Shown here: in pieces, positions 1 through 6,717 of the stretch
How the letters are laid out: each line of letters begins with the position of its first letter
How positions within the stretch are numbered: position 1 is the stretch's first letter
Assembly (NCBI GenBank): GCA_900553315.1
Contig: USCW01000068.1
Location: forward strand, 1-8,079
DNA from: an uncultured Eubacteriales bacterium
GTDB taxonomy: Bacteria; Bacillota; Clostridia; Christensenellales; Aristaeellaceae
Length of the DNA stretch: 8,079 nt
Direction of reading: 5' to 3'
Notes under the pieces: model-generated
What the model was told of the DNA's origin: nothing
What the model saw: only the letters and a program-made list of their open reading frames with translations
Databases searched by the model: none
Position numbers and translations under genes: made by a program

Positions 1-9
1 ATTGAGGTT

Positions 10-34
10 GCGGAACTTCTCTCAGAGAAGCCGC
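10..34. repeat. Inverted repeat (stem-loop) downstream of ridA
   Basis: CTTCTC (16-21) and GAGAAG (25-30) pair around a TCA loop. GCGG (10-13) and CCGC (31-34) extend the stem across a two-base bulge. It lies about 54 bases past the ridA stop. There is no T-run on either side, so it does not look like a standard intrinsic terminator. It could be a 3' mRNA structure or belong to a gene beyond the window edge. Confidence 0.5.
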
Positions 35-38
35 CTCT

Positions 39-67
39 CCCCCCAGAATCTCCCGTTACTCCCTCCC
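39..67 (-). other. G-quadruplex-type motif 3' of ridA
   Basis: Read on the minus strand there are four runs of at least three G: GGG (67-65), GGG (63-61), GGG (54-52) and a run of six (44-39). The loops between them are 1, 6 and 7 bases, which fits the usual G3+N1-7 rule. The motif begins 20 bases after the ridA stop and precedes the hairpin at 10-34. The pattern is visible in the sequence; folding in DNA or RNA is inferred. Confidence 0.5.
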
Positions 68-87
68 TCGCAAATGATAAGCTCCAC

Positions 88-459
88 TCACTCAATCTCA
101 GCGATCGCTTCGATTTCGCAGAGAACGTTTTTGGGGAGGGTTTTGACGGCGCAGCAGCTGCGGGCGGGCTTGCTGACGAAGTGCTTCGCGTAGACCTCGT
201 TGAAGGCCGCAAAGTTCGCCATGTCGGAGAGGAAGCAGGTCGTCTTGACCACATGCTCAAGGGACGTTCCGGCTGCCTCCAGTACCGCTGCAACATTCTT
301 GCAGCTCTGCTCCGCCTGCGCGGTAATGCCCTCCGGCACCTCGCCCGTGGCGGGATTTACTGGAATCTGACCGGAGCAGTAAGCCGTACTGCCGGATACC
401 ATGCCCTGCGAATAGGGGCCGATCGCTGCGGGTGCGTTGGGCGTGTAAATAACCTTCAT
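88..459 (-). CDS. ridA: RidA family reactive enamine/imine deaminase
   Basis: This is a 123-residue protein, the usual size for RidA (YjgF/YER057c/UK114). The family forms a cytoplasmic trimer that hydrolyses 2-aminoacrylate and related enamines/imines released by PLP-dependent dehydratases, so protecting other PLP enzymes. The family signatures are visible: the N-terminal AxGPYSQG (Tyr16), SGQIPVNPATGEVP (29-42), PARSC with the carboxylate-binding Arg100 and Cys102, and CEIEAIA near the end, where Glu115 matches E. coli Glu120. The residue matches to E. coli are from memory of its sequence. The ATG at 459 is preceded by GAAGG (471-467) at 7-base spacing. The gene has its own promoter (557-585) and is separated from the upstream SH3b gene by a terminator, so it appears to start a new unit. 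The IPVNP/RSC/EIEAI set supports a true RidA rather than one of the Rid1-7 paralogues. Confidence 0.95.
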   Translation of the reverse strand: MKVIYTPNAPAAIGPYSQGMVSGSTAYCSGQIPVNPATGEVPEGITAQAEQSCKNVAAVLEAAGTSLEHVVKTTCFLSDMANFAAFNEVYAKHFVSKPARSCCAVKTLPKNVLCEIEAIAEIE

Positions 460-476
460 TGGAATGCCTTCTTTCC

Positions 477-495
477 GGCCCGATGCTTTCGGACC
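477..495 (-). promoter_or_regulatory. Stem-loop in the ridA leader next to the ribosome binding site
   Basis: Minus-strand GGTCCGA (495-489) can pair with TCGGGCC (483-477), a 7-bp stem with one G-T wobble and a 5-base loop. It ends 5 bases before the GAAGG ribosome binding site. There is no T-run after it, so it is not a terminator. A short GGAA/TTCC pair (476-473 with 464-461) would place the ribosome binding site in a loop. A role in translation or mRNA stability is inferred only. Confidence 0.4.
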
Positions 496-556
496 TGCTT
501 TTGTTTTGTCAGCCGCTTGTGCAGCCGGAACTGAAGCATTGTTTCAGCTGCCTTCA

Positions 557-585
557 AGTATAGGCGAAAGCCGTGCGTTTGTCCA
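557..585 (-). promoter_or_regulatory. Sigma-A-type promoter for ridA
   Basis: On the minus strand, -35 TGGACA (585-580) and -10 TATACT (562-557) are separated by exactly 17 bases. Each hexamer matches the consensus at five of six positions. Transcription would start near 550, giving a leader of about 90 bases before the ridA ATG at 459. It sits directly after the terminator of the preceding gene, as expected for a new transcription unit. Confidence 0.75.
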
Positions 586-638
586 TCCCTTTGTGAAGTA
601 TCCGGCTTTTTTACCCAAATGGACGGCTTTCCATGCGC

Positions 639-666
639 AAAAGGCGGCTCCCTTTCGAGAGCCGCC
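639..666 (-). terminator. Intrinsic terminator of the SH3b-repeat gene
   Basis: On the minus strand GGCGGCTC (666-659) pairs perfectly with GAGCCGCC (650-643). Two further inner pairs close on a GAAA tetraloop. The stem is followed by TTTT (642-639), a short but recognisable U-tract. It begins 13 bases after the stop codon at 680-682. The short T-run suggests termination may be incomplete. Confidence 0.8.
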
Positions 667-679
667 CAGCGCTGTTTAC

Positions 680-3600
680 TTACTTATGCCCGTTCGGGGC
701 GTTCTGATAGGCGTACTCAATCGCCTGCTCGTGGTAGCTGTCCACCCTGTTGCTCGTGTGCGTCTTGCTGTTCGTGAAGTGGATGCACAACTGACCCTTG
801 AAGTTGTTCGTGGAAATCGTGTCGCCCTCGGGATAGTTGTGCGGCACGCCGTAGAGCGAGCACGCAAAGGTGCGCGTACCGATCGTTACCAGACTGGGCC
901 GACGTTGCCACAGGTCCTTGCTGGCAATTTCATCTGCGGTTTTTACGCCGTAGATCTTGCACAGCCGTGCCGTATCCGCCGCCGTCAAGGGTTCAGCGTC
1001 TACGTGGTTGCCGCCGCTCCAGCGGTGCGCCCACCAGACGATGCCCGTCTTCACGTCGTAGACCTTGAAGTTCGCGCCCTTGGGCCACAACTGCTGAATG
1101 CCGCCGGTGTACCAGTCGATCTTCTCCGCCGCGTACAGCGTCATCTCAAGATTGCCCGTGTTGCTGCCGGGCTCCACCGTGCCGAACAGCTTGTGCTGCG
1201 TCGCAGAGCCCGCAATGCCGTCCACCTGCAAGCCGTTCGCCTGCTGGAATTTCTTCACCGCTGTCTGCACCGCACTGGTGTAGGAAGTAGTAATTGCGCC
1301 GGTGTAGTAGCCCTGATTCTTCAGCTCTGCCGTCAACGCCTTCACCGCCGTACCCTTGGAGCCCAGCTTCAGGGTCTTATAGGTGGCCTCGCCGTTGTTG
1401 CCGCTGTTGCTGCTCGTCGGGCCCGGCGTAGGCGTGGGCAGGGCGCTGCCATTCTGCTGGCATTCCTCCACACAGTCGCCGCGCACATAGCCCGAACCGC
1501 TGCTGGTCTTAATGTAGTACCAGTTATAGCCGCGAAGCACCGTGGGCTGAGCGCTGTAGGAGAATACCAGTCCCTTGTCCAGACGGGCAATGATCTTCGA
1601 GCCGTTGGCCGTGGTGCGCAGGTTCACGCCGCTGCTGGTGGTCTTCACATAGCCGACAATCACCTCAGGCTGCGGCGTGACCGCGGGCTGTGTTGCCAGC
1701 CAAGCCTGATATTCCGCTTCCGTCATGACTCGCACGCAGCTTCCCAGCACCCACACCTCGGTGTTGCTGTAAACTACGCGATACCACAGGCTGCCGCCCA
1801 CGGTCTGCTTGTTGTTGTATGCCATTACCGTGCCGAGCGCCACGTTATAGGGCGCGCTGGCATCCTTGGAGGCGGACGCACGCAGGTTCACCTTATCCAA
1901 CACCGTAATCAGGTACGTGGACTGCGTGGTTGTGCCGTTATTGCCGTTATTGTTGTCCTCCTTCGGTACGCCGTTGCCCGCCAGATAGCTGGCCTCCTGC
2001 GTGGCAGAGAGCTTGAAGGCACAGTCGCCGCGCACATAACCTGTTTTGCCGTCGGCATTGATGGGGTACCACGTGTAACCCTTGGTCGTGATCGCCGTGC
2101 CCGTCATGGGCCACACCGAATCCTTTTCCAATGTGCCGATGGAGGCGCCTGCCGCAGTCTTGCGTAGGTTGGTGCTCTTCTTCGTCACCATGGCATAGCC
2201 ATAGGAGGAGGCAGGCGAGGTCGTGACGCTCGGATTGGGCGTTGCATCCGCACCCGCCGCATTGCCGTTTGCGTCGCACTCCATCACGCAGTCGCCACGC
2301 ACATAGCCTCTTTTGCCAGAGGGAGCCGTCACGGGATACCAAGTATAATTGCCGGAACGTACCGGCGTGCTGGTCAATGCCAGCACAAGCCCCATTTCCA
2401 GCTGCTCCTGCGTCTTGCCCGCGGGCTTGGTGCGCAGGTTGACCTTGTCTTCCACCAGCCGCACGTAGCCGTAGGCCGTCGTTGCAGGCGTCGCCGTCAC
2501 CGTTGCGGGCGTATTCGCCGCGCCGGGGGCCGCCGTTACCAGATCGCTGCCATCCGCATTGCACACCTGCACGCAGTCGCCGCGCACATAGCCGCGCACG
2601 TTGTCCACCTGCACGTAGTACCAAGCGTAACCATCCACCACGGTGCTGCTCATGAAGGGCACCACGCGGTTCTTATCTACCTGTTGGAAGGTATCCCCTG
2701 CGGGCTGAAGGCGCAGATTCACGTTCGCCTTCGTCATGCGGACATAGCCGGAGGGCGCAAGAGACGCAGCCGGGGTCGGAGTTGCCGCGGAGCTGTCGTC
2801 CAGCGAGGACACCACCTGCACGCAGTCGCCGCGCACATAAAGGATGCTGCCGCTGTAGGAGATCGGATACCAGGTATAGCCGCTCTTCTTCACTGCGGAG
2901 CCCGCGATGGGCTGCACCTCGCCCGTGGTTTCCCATTGCGCCTTCACCTTGCCGCCGGGGGTTTCCCGCAGGTTGGCGGAGCTCATAATCAGCTTGATAT
3001 AGCCGCCCACCGCAGGAGCGGTCTGCGCCGGGGTCGGCGTAGCCGTCACGTTCGCGCCAAGCAGCTGTACAAAGGGAGCCTGAACGTAGCCTGTGCGGTT
3101 GTTGTAGCGTACCTGATACCAATGGGTGGTGTCGATGACGCTGGGAACCGTCAGCACCTCGACAAGGGTGTCGCGTTCCAGCTTTTCGATCACGCCGCCG
3201 CCTTCGGTCTCGCGGAAGTTTACGCCGCCCGCCGTAATGCGCCCCATGCCGATCACCGTGCCGCTCGGCGCCGCAGTAGGCGTAACCGTTACAGTAGTTT
3301 CTTCCTCCGCCGCACCATTGGGCGCAGGAGTCGCCGTGACCGTGCTGTCCGCAGGTACCGCCGTCGCGGACGTGCCGCCCCACACGGTCTGCACGGGATT
3401 GGCTTCCCATGCGGCGGCCTCTTCTTCGGTCAACTGCTCAAAGCAGTCGCCGCGGATAAAGCCCGTATAGGTATTGGTCTTCGTGCGGTCAGGATGCTGG
3501 CTCTGCACCTTATACCAAGTGTAGCCGCCGCTGCTTGTCGTATCCAGCACCGTGCAGACAAAGCCGGTATCCAGCTTGAACCAATAGGAATCGCTGCTCG

Positions 3601-3751
3601 GCTGTTTGCGCACGCGGGTACCGTTTTTTGTCACGCGGCCATAGGAGCCGGCGGCATAAGCAGTCTCCCACGCGTCTCCCAGCGGGATCAGCGTCAGGAT
3701 CATCGACAGCGTCAGCGCCAACGCGGCCAGCCGCTTCCATGTTTCTTTCAT
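680..3751 (-). CDS. Secreted eight-SH3b-repeat protein with peptidoglycan-binding domain and CIHF-motif C-terminal domain
   Basis: A 1023-residue exported protein. The ATG at 3751 is chosen because GGAGG (3763-3759) lies 7 bases upstream and translation begins directly with a signal peptide (MKETWKR, hydrophobic 8-24, likely cleavage after AYA at 31-33). The open frame reaches 3793, but the 14 extra residues lack a binding site. Eight SH3b repeats follow at about 36-107, 168-231, 249-314, 334-397, 427-492, 517-581, 611-676 and 699-764, with NLR cores and Gly-Tyr-x-Trp-Tyr turns, joined by Thr/Pro/Ala-rich linkers. A PG_binding_1-like domain lies at 793-857. The last ~155 residues (868-1020) form a separate domain with VKTG, WAHRWSGGNHVDAEP and a Cys989-Ile-His991-Phe motif. 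SH3b and PG-binding domains imply cell wall association. No LPXTG, transmembrane anchor or SLH domain is present. A wall-modifying activity for the C-terminal domain is inferred, not shown. It has its own promoter and terminator. Confidence 0.9.
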   Translation of the reverse strand: MKETWKRLAALALTLSMILTLIPLGDAWETAYAAGSYGRVTKNGTRVRKQPSSDSYWFKLDTGFVCTVLDTTSSGGYTWYKVQSQHPDRTKTNTYTGFIRGDCFEQLTEEEAAAWEANPVQTVWGGTSATAVPADSTVTATPAPNGAAEEETTVTVTPTAAPSGTVIGMGRITAGGVNFRETEGGGVIEKLERDTLVEVLTVPSVIDTTHWYQVRYNNRTGYVQAPFVQLLGANVTATPTPAQTAPAVGGYIKLIMSSANLRETPGGKVKAQWETTGEVQPIAGSAVKKSGYTWYPISYSGSILYVRGDCVQVVSSLDDSSAATPTPAASLAPSGYVRMTKANVNLRLQPAGDTFQQVDKNRVVPFMSSTVVDGYAWYYVQVDNVRGYVRGDCVQVCNADGSDLVTAAPGAANTPATVTATPATTAYGYVRLVEDKVNLRTKPAGKTQEQLEMGLVLALTSTPVRSGNYTWYPVTAPSGKRGYVRGDCVMECDANGNAAGADATPNPSVTTSPASSYGYAMVTKKSTNLRKTAAGASIGTLEKDSVWPMTGTAITTKGYTWYPINADGKTGYVRGDCAFKLSATQEASYLAGNGVPKEDNNNGNNGTTTQSTYLITVLDKVNLRASASKDASAPYNVALGTVMAYNNKQTVGGSLWYRVVYSNTEVWVLGSCVRVMTEAEYQAWLATQPAVTPQPEVIVGYVKTTSSGVNLRTTANGSKIIARLDKGLVFSYSAQPTVLRGYNWYYIKTSSGSGYVRGDCVEECQQNGSALPTPTPGPTSSNSGNNGEATYKTLKLGSKGTAVKALTAELKNQGYYTGAITTSYTSAVQTAVKKFQQANGLQVDGIAGSATQHKLFGTVEPGSNTGNLEMTLYAAEKIDWYTGGIQQLWPKGANFKVYDVKTGIVWWAHRWSGGNHVDAEPLTAADTARLCKIYGVKTADEIASKDLWQRRPSLVTIGTRTFACSLYGVPHNYPEGDTISTNNFKGQLCIHFTNSKTHTSNRVDSYHEQAIEYAYQNAPNGHK
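1460..3646 (-). repeat. Internal array of eight SH3b coding repeats
   Basis: The region encoding residues 36-764 repeats a unit of roughly 65 residues plus a linker. A 17-base core encoding most of YVRGDC recurs (plus-strand positions) at 1473-1489, 2022-2038, 2289-2305 (one mismatch), 2574-2590 and 2823-2839, with a diverged copy at 3444-3460. Repeats 2 and 7 lack the core (VQAPF and VLGSC at the same place). The near-identity of the cores against diverged repeat bodies suggests either strong constraint or ongoing recombination between repeats. The array could also confuse assembly. Confidence 0.85.
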
Positions 3752-3792
3752 CTTCCATCCTCCACCGCTTGTGGGCTGTTTCCAAAAGCGCA

Positions 3793-3851
3793 TCAGAATT
3801 ACATGCTTATTCTATTACAGAATTATTACGGTGTCAAGAAAATTTCTGTAA
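3793..3851. promoter_or_regulatory. Operator-like inverted and direct repeats around the SH3b-gene promoter
   Basis: TTACAGAA (3815-3822) and TTCTGTAA (3844-3851) form an 8-bp perfect inverted repeat that brackets the -35 box. A further copy of CAGAATTA at 3794-3801 repeats the one at 3818-3825, 24 bases away. ATTCT/AGAAT also pair across 5 bases over the -10 box. Placement over the promoter elements fits a repressor or activator site, but the sequence is AT-rich and the repeats could be chance. Confidence 0.45.
3809..3837 (-). promoter_or_regulatory. Sigma-A-type promoter for the SH3b-repeat gene
   Basis: On the minus strand a perfect -35 TTGACA (3837-3832) and -10 TAGAAT (3814-3809, five of six) are separated by exactly 17 bases. 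Transcription would begin near 3802, leaving a leader of about 50 bases before the ATG at 3751. The 123-base gap after hflX is the only sizeable gap in this stretch and is clearly AT-richer than the flanking genes. No terminator is visible after hflX, so read-through from the upstream operon is possible. Confidence 0.85.
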
Positions 3852-3874
3852 CAATCAAAGGCAGCTTTTTCCTT

Positions 3875-5647
3875 TTAACGATGCGTAACGAACAGTTCTG
3901 CCCCATATTTGCTGAGTAACCGATCCCGATCCGCGCTGGACAGTAGCAGGGTCAGCTCCGTCCCCGTGTCCGTGTGCTTCTCTTCCAGCACCTGCCCCAA
4001 GGGGCGCACCTGACTGAGCAGCCCGTAGCGGCTGAAGGGGATCATCAAGGTCACGGGTGCGTGGGTCTGCTGAAGCTGACGGGCGATCTCGTCCATCAGG
4101 CGATCCAGCCCTTCTCCTGTCTGCGCGGAGATACGCACCGCCCCCGGCGGAACCGCACCGCCAAGGTCGCACTTGTTTACCGCCTCGATGCGCGGTTGGT
4201 CCGTGGCTCCCAGCTCAGCCAGCACCTCTTCCACCACCCGATGCTGGGCCTCCATGTCAGGGCTTGCACCGTCGGACACGATCACCAGCACGTCTGCCAG
4301 CGCCGCCTCCTCCAAGGTACTGCGGAAAGCGCTGACCAGACTGTGCGGCAGCTTACGGATGAAGCCTACCGTATCCACCAGCAGGAAGGGCATTCCCGTG
4401 GGCGTTTCTACCCGGCGGCTTACCGCGTCCAGCGTGGCGAAGAGCTGATCCTGTACATACACATCTGCTCCGGAGAGCTTATTAAGCAGCGTGGACTTGC
4501 CCGCGTTGGTGTAGCCCACCAGCGCCACCACCGGCACTTCGCTTTTTTCGCGGCTCTTGCGGCGAATCTCCCGCTGCTTCTCCATTTCCGCCAGTTCATG
4601 GCGCAGATCGGTCATGCGCTCACGAATGCGGCGGCGGTTCATTTCCAGCTTGCTTTCGCCGGGGCCGCGGGTACCGATGCCGCCCGCCAGCCGGGACAGA
4701 GCCACGCCCTCGCCCACCAGCCGGGTGGACTGATAATTCAACTGTGCCAGCTCCACCTGCAATTTACCCTCGCGGCTGGAAGCACGCTGGGCGAAGATGT
4801 CCAGGATCAGCATGGTGCGATCCACGACCTTCACCCGCAGCAGCTCCTCCAGATTGCGCACCTGAAACCCGGACAGTTCCTCGTCAAAAATGCAGATGTC
4901 CGCCTCAAGCGCCTGACATTGGCGCGCAAGCTCCTCCGCACGGCCCCGACCAATGAACAGCGCACCATCCGGCTTTTCCCGCTTCTGCACGAAGTCCGCG
5001 ACGACCTCCGCTCCCGCCGTCTCCGCCAGCCGCCGAAGCTCCTTCAGCGATTCCTCGCTTTCGATGCCCATCAATACGGCACGTTCCGTCTCGCTGTGCG
5101 CATTCGCGTCCTCGCCGCGCAGGACCGCCTGATCCGCGTCCTCGATCAGCTCCATCCACCGGGCTTGCGGAATGCGGTCGTAACGCAGCGGATCCAGCAG
5201 CAACACCTGATTTTCCCCGTGAATCTTTTCCCCGAGGAAGGCCGTTTGCACCTCCTGCGGCTGACCGTCCCGCACGGCGATGGCTGTCATGGCGTCGTAG
5301 CGGAAGGAGCGCAGGGCGCTGATGTCCACGTCGCTGAGATAGCCCGTGGCGCTGGGGTGCGTATGGATGCAGCGGACGCAGCTCAGGCGCTTGCTGTTGC
5401 GGCGCAGACGATAATCCGTCAGCTCCACGTCCTGATGGGTGCCGATCATGATGTCTACAATCTCTCCGTCGCGGGTGATATACACCGCAATCTCCCGGTT
5501 CATGGCTGCCGTATAGGCCGCGAGAATACGGCTCAGCTCCGGCGGCAGAAACACGTCCGCGTCGATCTCCAAATCATAGAGCAGCTTCATTTGATCCAGC
5601 GCTGTGCGGCGAACGCCCTCGATATTGCCGTGAATTTCCCTTTTCAT
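3875..5647 (-). CDS. hflX: GTPase HflX with N-terminal JAMM/MPN-like extension
   Basis: A 590-residue protein; HflX is usually about 420-430, so some 165 residues are added at the N-terminus. HflX is a translational GTPase that binds the large ribosomal subunit and splits stalled or hibernating ribosomes. The HflX N-terminal domain spans roughly 185-365, with the glycine-rich GGIGTRGPGESKLE at 322-335. The G domain shows G1 GYTNAGKS (378-385), G2 FATLD (403-407), G3 DTVGF (425-429), G4 NKCD (491-494) and G5 SA (507-508), so it should be active. The extension contains His95-Thr-His97, seven residues, Ser105, two residues, Asp108, with Glu52 upstream: this matches the zinc-binding JAMM pattern found in RadC and MPN proteins. 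From memory, long clostridial HflX proteins share this region. The start ATG overlaps the upstream stop (ATGA), with GGAGG (5656-5652) four bases before it. It is the last gene of the operon. Confidence 0.95.
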   Translation of the reverse strand: MKREIHGNIEGVRRTALDQMKLLYDLEIDADVFLPPELSRILAAYTAAMNREIAVYITRDGEIVDIMIGTHQDVELTDYRLRRNSKRLSCVRCIHTHPSATGYLSDVDISALRSFRYDAMTAIAVRDGQPQEVQTAFLGEKIHGENQVLLLDPLRYDRIPQARWMELIEDADQAVLRGEDANAHSETERAVLMGIESEESLKELRRLAETAGAEVVADFVQKREKPDGALFIGRGRAEELARQCQALEADICIFDEELSGFQVRNLEELLRVKVVDRTMLILDIFAQRASSREGKLQVELAQLNYQSTRLVGEGVALSRLAGGIGTRGPGESKLEMNRRRIRERMTDLRHELAEMEKQREIRRKSREKSEVPVVALVGYTNAGKSTLLNKLSGADVYVQDQLFATLDAVSRRVETPTGMPFLLVDTVGFIRKLPHSLVSAFRSTLEEAALADVLVIVSDGASPDMEAQHRVVEEVLAELGATDQPRIEAVNKCDLGGAVPPGAVRISAQTGEGLDRLMDEIARQLQQTHAPVTLMIPFSRYGLLSQVRPLGQVLEEKHTDTGTELTLLLSSADRDRLLSKYGAELFVTHR

Positions 5648-6717
5648 TCTTCCTCCACCAGTCCCTTCACGGGGACGGATTCAAGCCTTTCGGCAGGATG
5701 TCTGCGGCGGCGGATGGCGGTGATCACCGTATCCGCGATGCCAACCAGCAGGTATAAATAATAGGTAAAGAAACGCCACACCAGCAGCGCCAGCCGCAGA
5801 GTGCCGCCCTCGAAGAGTCCCCGATAGAACAGCAGAAAGCCGCCCTCCTGTGCGCCGGACGCACCTGGCAGGGGCGTATAGCTGGCGCTGACGAACAGCA
5901 TCAAGGCCACCGCCAGCAGCTCGCTGTCCGACGCGCCGCTCTGCCCAAAGGCATGATACACGCACACCGGGATGCACATCAGCGACAGCATTTGCAGTCC
6001 GGACAAAAGCAGCTGCAACAGCAGCTGTCCCGGCTGACGCAGACAAAGCCGAACGGACGCGTGATGATTATTCAGGATCGCCGTCAGCTTCGTCAGCATT
6101 TTTTCTTCCTGCTTGATCCAGCGCCACCGGGCCAGCAGATGCACGATCCATGCGCCGCATTTCTGCACCGCATTTTGAAAGAACGTCACCGCCAGCAGCA
6201 GCGGCACCGCCGCGCCGTTAATCACTAAGCCCAACAGCACGATCCCCTTCACGCCGCCAAGCTGCTGCTGAATAAAGCCGCCGTTTGCGATCCACAGTCC
6301 TGCGGTCATCAGTACGATCATCAGCTGATTCGCCATCAGCCGCACCGACAGCGCCGAGCTGGACACGCCCACCGGCACGCCCCGCTGATTCAGCAGGTAC
6401 ACCTGCATGGGCTGCCCCCCGGAGGAGCTAGGCGTGATATTAGCATAATACAGCCCCGTGAAGGTCAAATGAATGCTGGACGAAAGCTTGATGGGATACC
6501 CCTGCCGCCGCAGAAAGGCGAACAGCCCCACGCCGTCAAATACCGCATAGCCCAGAAAGCACAGCACACAGCCCAGCAGCGCACCGGGACGCAGGGAACG
6601 CAGCGCGTCTCCTGCGTTGACCAGCTCCTCGTTGCTGAAGGCCAGCACGCAGACCATGGCAATGGTCAGCACAATGACGATCAGGCTGAACACCTTTGAG
6701 CCCTTTGAGCCTGTCAC
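5644..6717 (-). CDS. LPG_synthase_TM / UPF0104 (YbhN-like) flippase-family membrane protein
   Basis: A 357-residue polytopic membrane protein with several hydrophobic segments, around 9-27, 45-68, 125-143, 158-180, 230-252, 265-280 and 305-329. It matches the family of the membrane half of MprF and of AglD/YbhN proteins. The signatures are YYANITPSSSGGQP (90-103) and SYTPLPGASGAQEGG (279-293). Members lacking a cytoplasmic aminoacyl-transfer domain, as here, are thought to flip or handle lipid-linked substrates; the substrate cannot be read from the sequence. The start is GTG at 6717, overlapping the glycosyltransferase stop by 4 bp (GTGA), so it probably depends on translational coupling; only a G-rich stretch stands in as a binding site. 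A downstream GTG at codon 9 is an alternative start. The C-terminus is charged (RRRRH, then acidic EEE) and overlaps hflX. Pairing with a glycosyltransferase suggests a glycolipid or lipid-linked glycan substrate. Confidence 0.9.
   Translation of the reverse strand: MTGSKGSKVFSLIVIVLTIAMVCVLAFSNEELVNAGDALRSLRPGALLGCVLCFLGYAVFDGVGLFAFLRRQGYPIKLSSSIHLTFTGLYYANITPSSSGGQPMQVYLLNQRGVPVGVSSSALSVRLMANQLMIVLMTAGLWIANGGFIQQQLGGVKGIVLLGLVINGAAVPLLLAVTFFQNAVQKCGAWIVHLLARWRWIKQEEKMLTKLTAILNNHHASVRLCLRQPGQLLLQLLLSGLQMLSLMCIPVCVYHAFGQSGASDSELLAVALMLFVSASYTPLPGASGAQEGGFLLFYRGLFEGGTLRLALLVWRFFTYYLYLLVGIADTVITAIRRRRHPAERLESVPVKGLVEEE
6693..6710 (-). repeat. Two tandem 9-bp units at the start of the membrane-protein gene
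   Basis: CCTTTGAGC occurs twice head to tail on the plus strand (6693-6701 and 6702-6710). It encodes Gly-Ser-Lys twice (residues 3-8) and keeps the reading frame. Copy change would add or remove three residues of the N-terminal tail without a frameshift. Confidence 0.7.

Noticed and set aside
569..612. Possible plus-strand terminator (AGCCG ... CGGCT then a run of six T)
   Set aside because: The arms are only 5 bp with a loop of about 30 bases, and no plus-strand gene precedes it.
464..2167. Long plus-strand open frame of 567 codons
   Set aside because: It is antisense to the C-terminal half of the SH3b gene, is rich in Arg/Ala/His/Val with no domain pattern, and has no convincing ribosome binding site. 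Long antisense frames are common in GC-rich DNA.
1460..3646. CRISPR-like spaced repeats
   Set aside because: The recurring 17-base core is spaced unevenly (roughly 250-600 bases) and is explained by in-frame SH3b repeats encoding YVRGDC.
3752..3793. Upstream start for the SH3b protein at 3793
   Set aside because: It has no ribosome binding site and would place 14 polar residues before a standard signal peptide that starts cleanly at 3751.
3852..3874. Possible terminator after hflX (AAAGG ... CCTTT)
   Set aside because: The stem is only 5 bp, AT-rich and without a following T-run in the minus direction.
2684..3919. Plus-strand open frame of 411 codons
   Set aside because: Antisense to the SH3b N-terminal half and its promoter; the composition is Arg/His/Ala-rich with no family features.
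3974..5761. Plus-strand open frame of 595 codons
   Set aside because: Antisense to nearly all of hflX, whose G motifs are complete and in frame. The antisense translation is low-complexity His/Gln/Leu/Arg.
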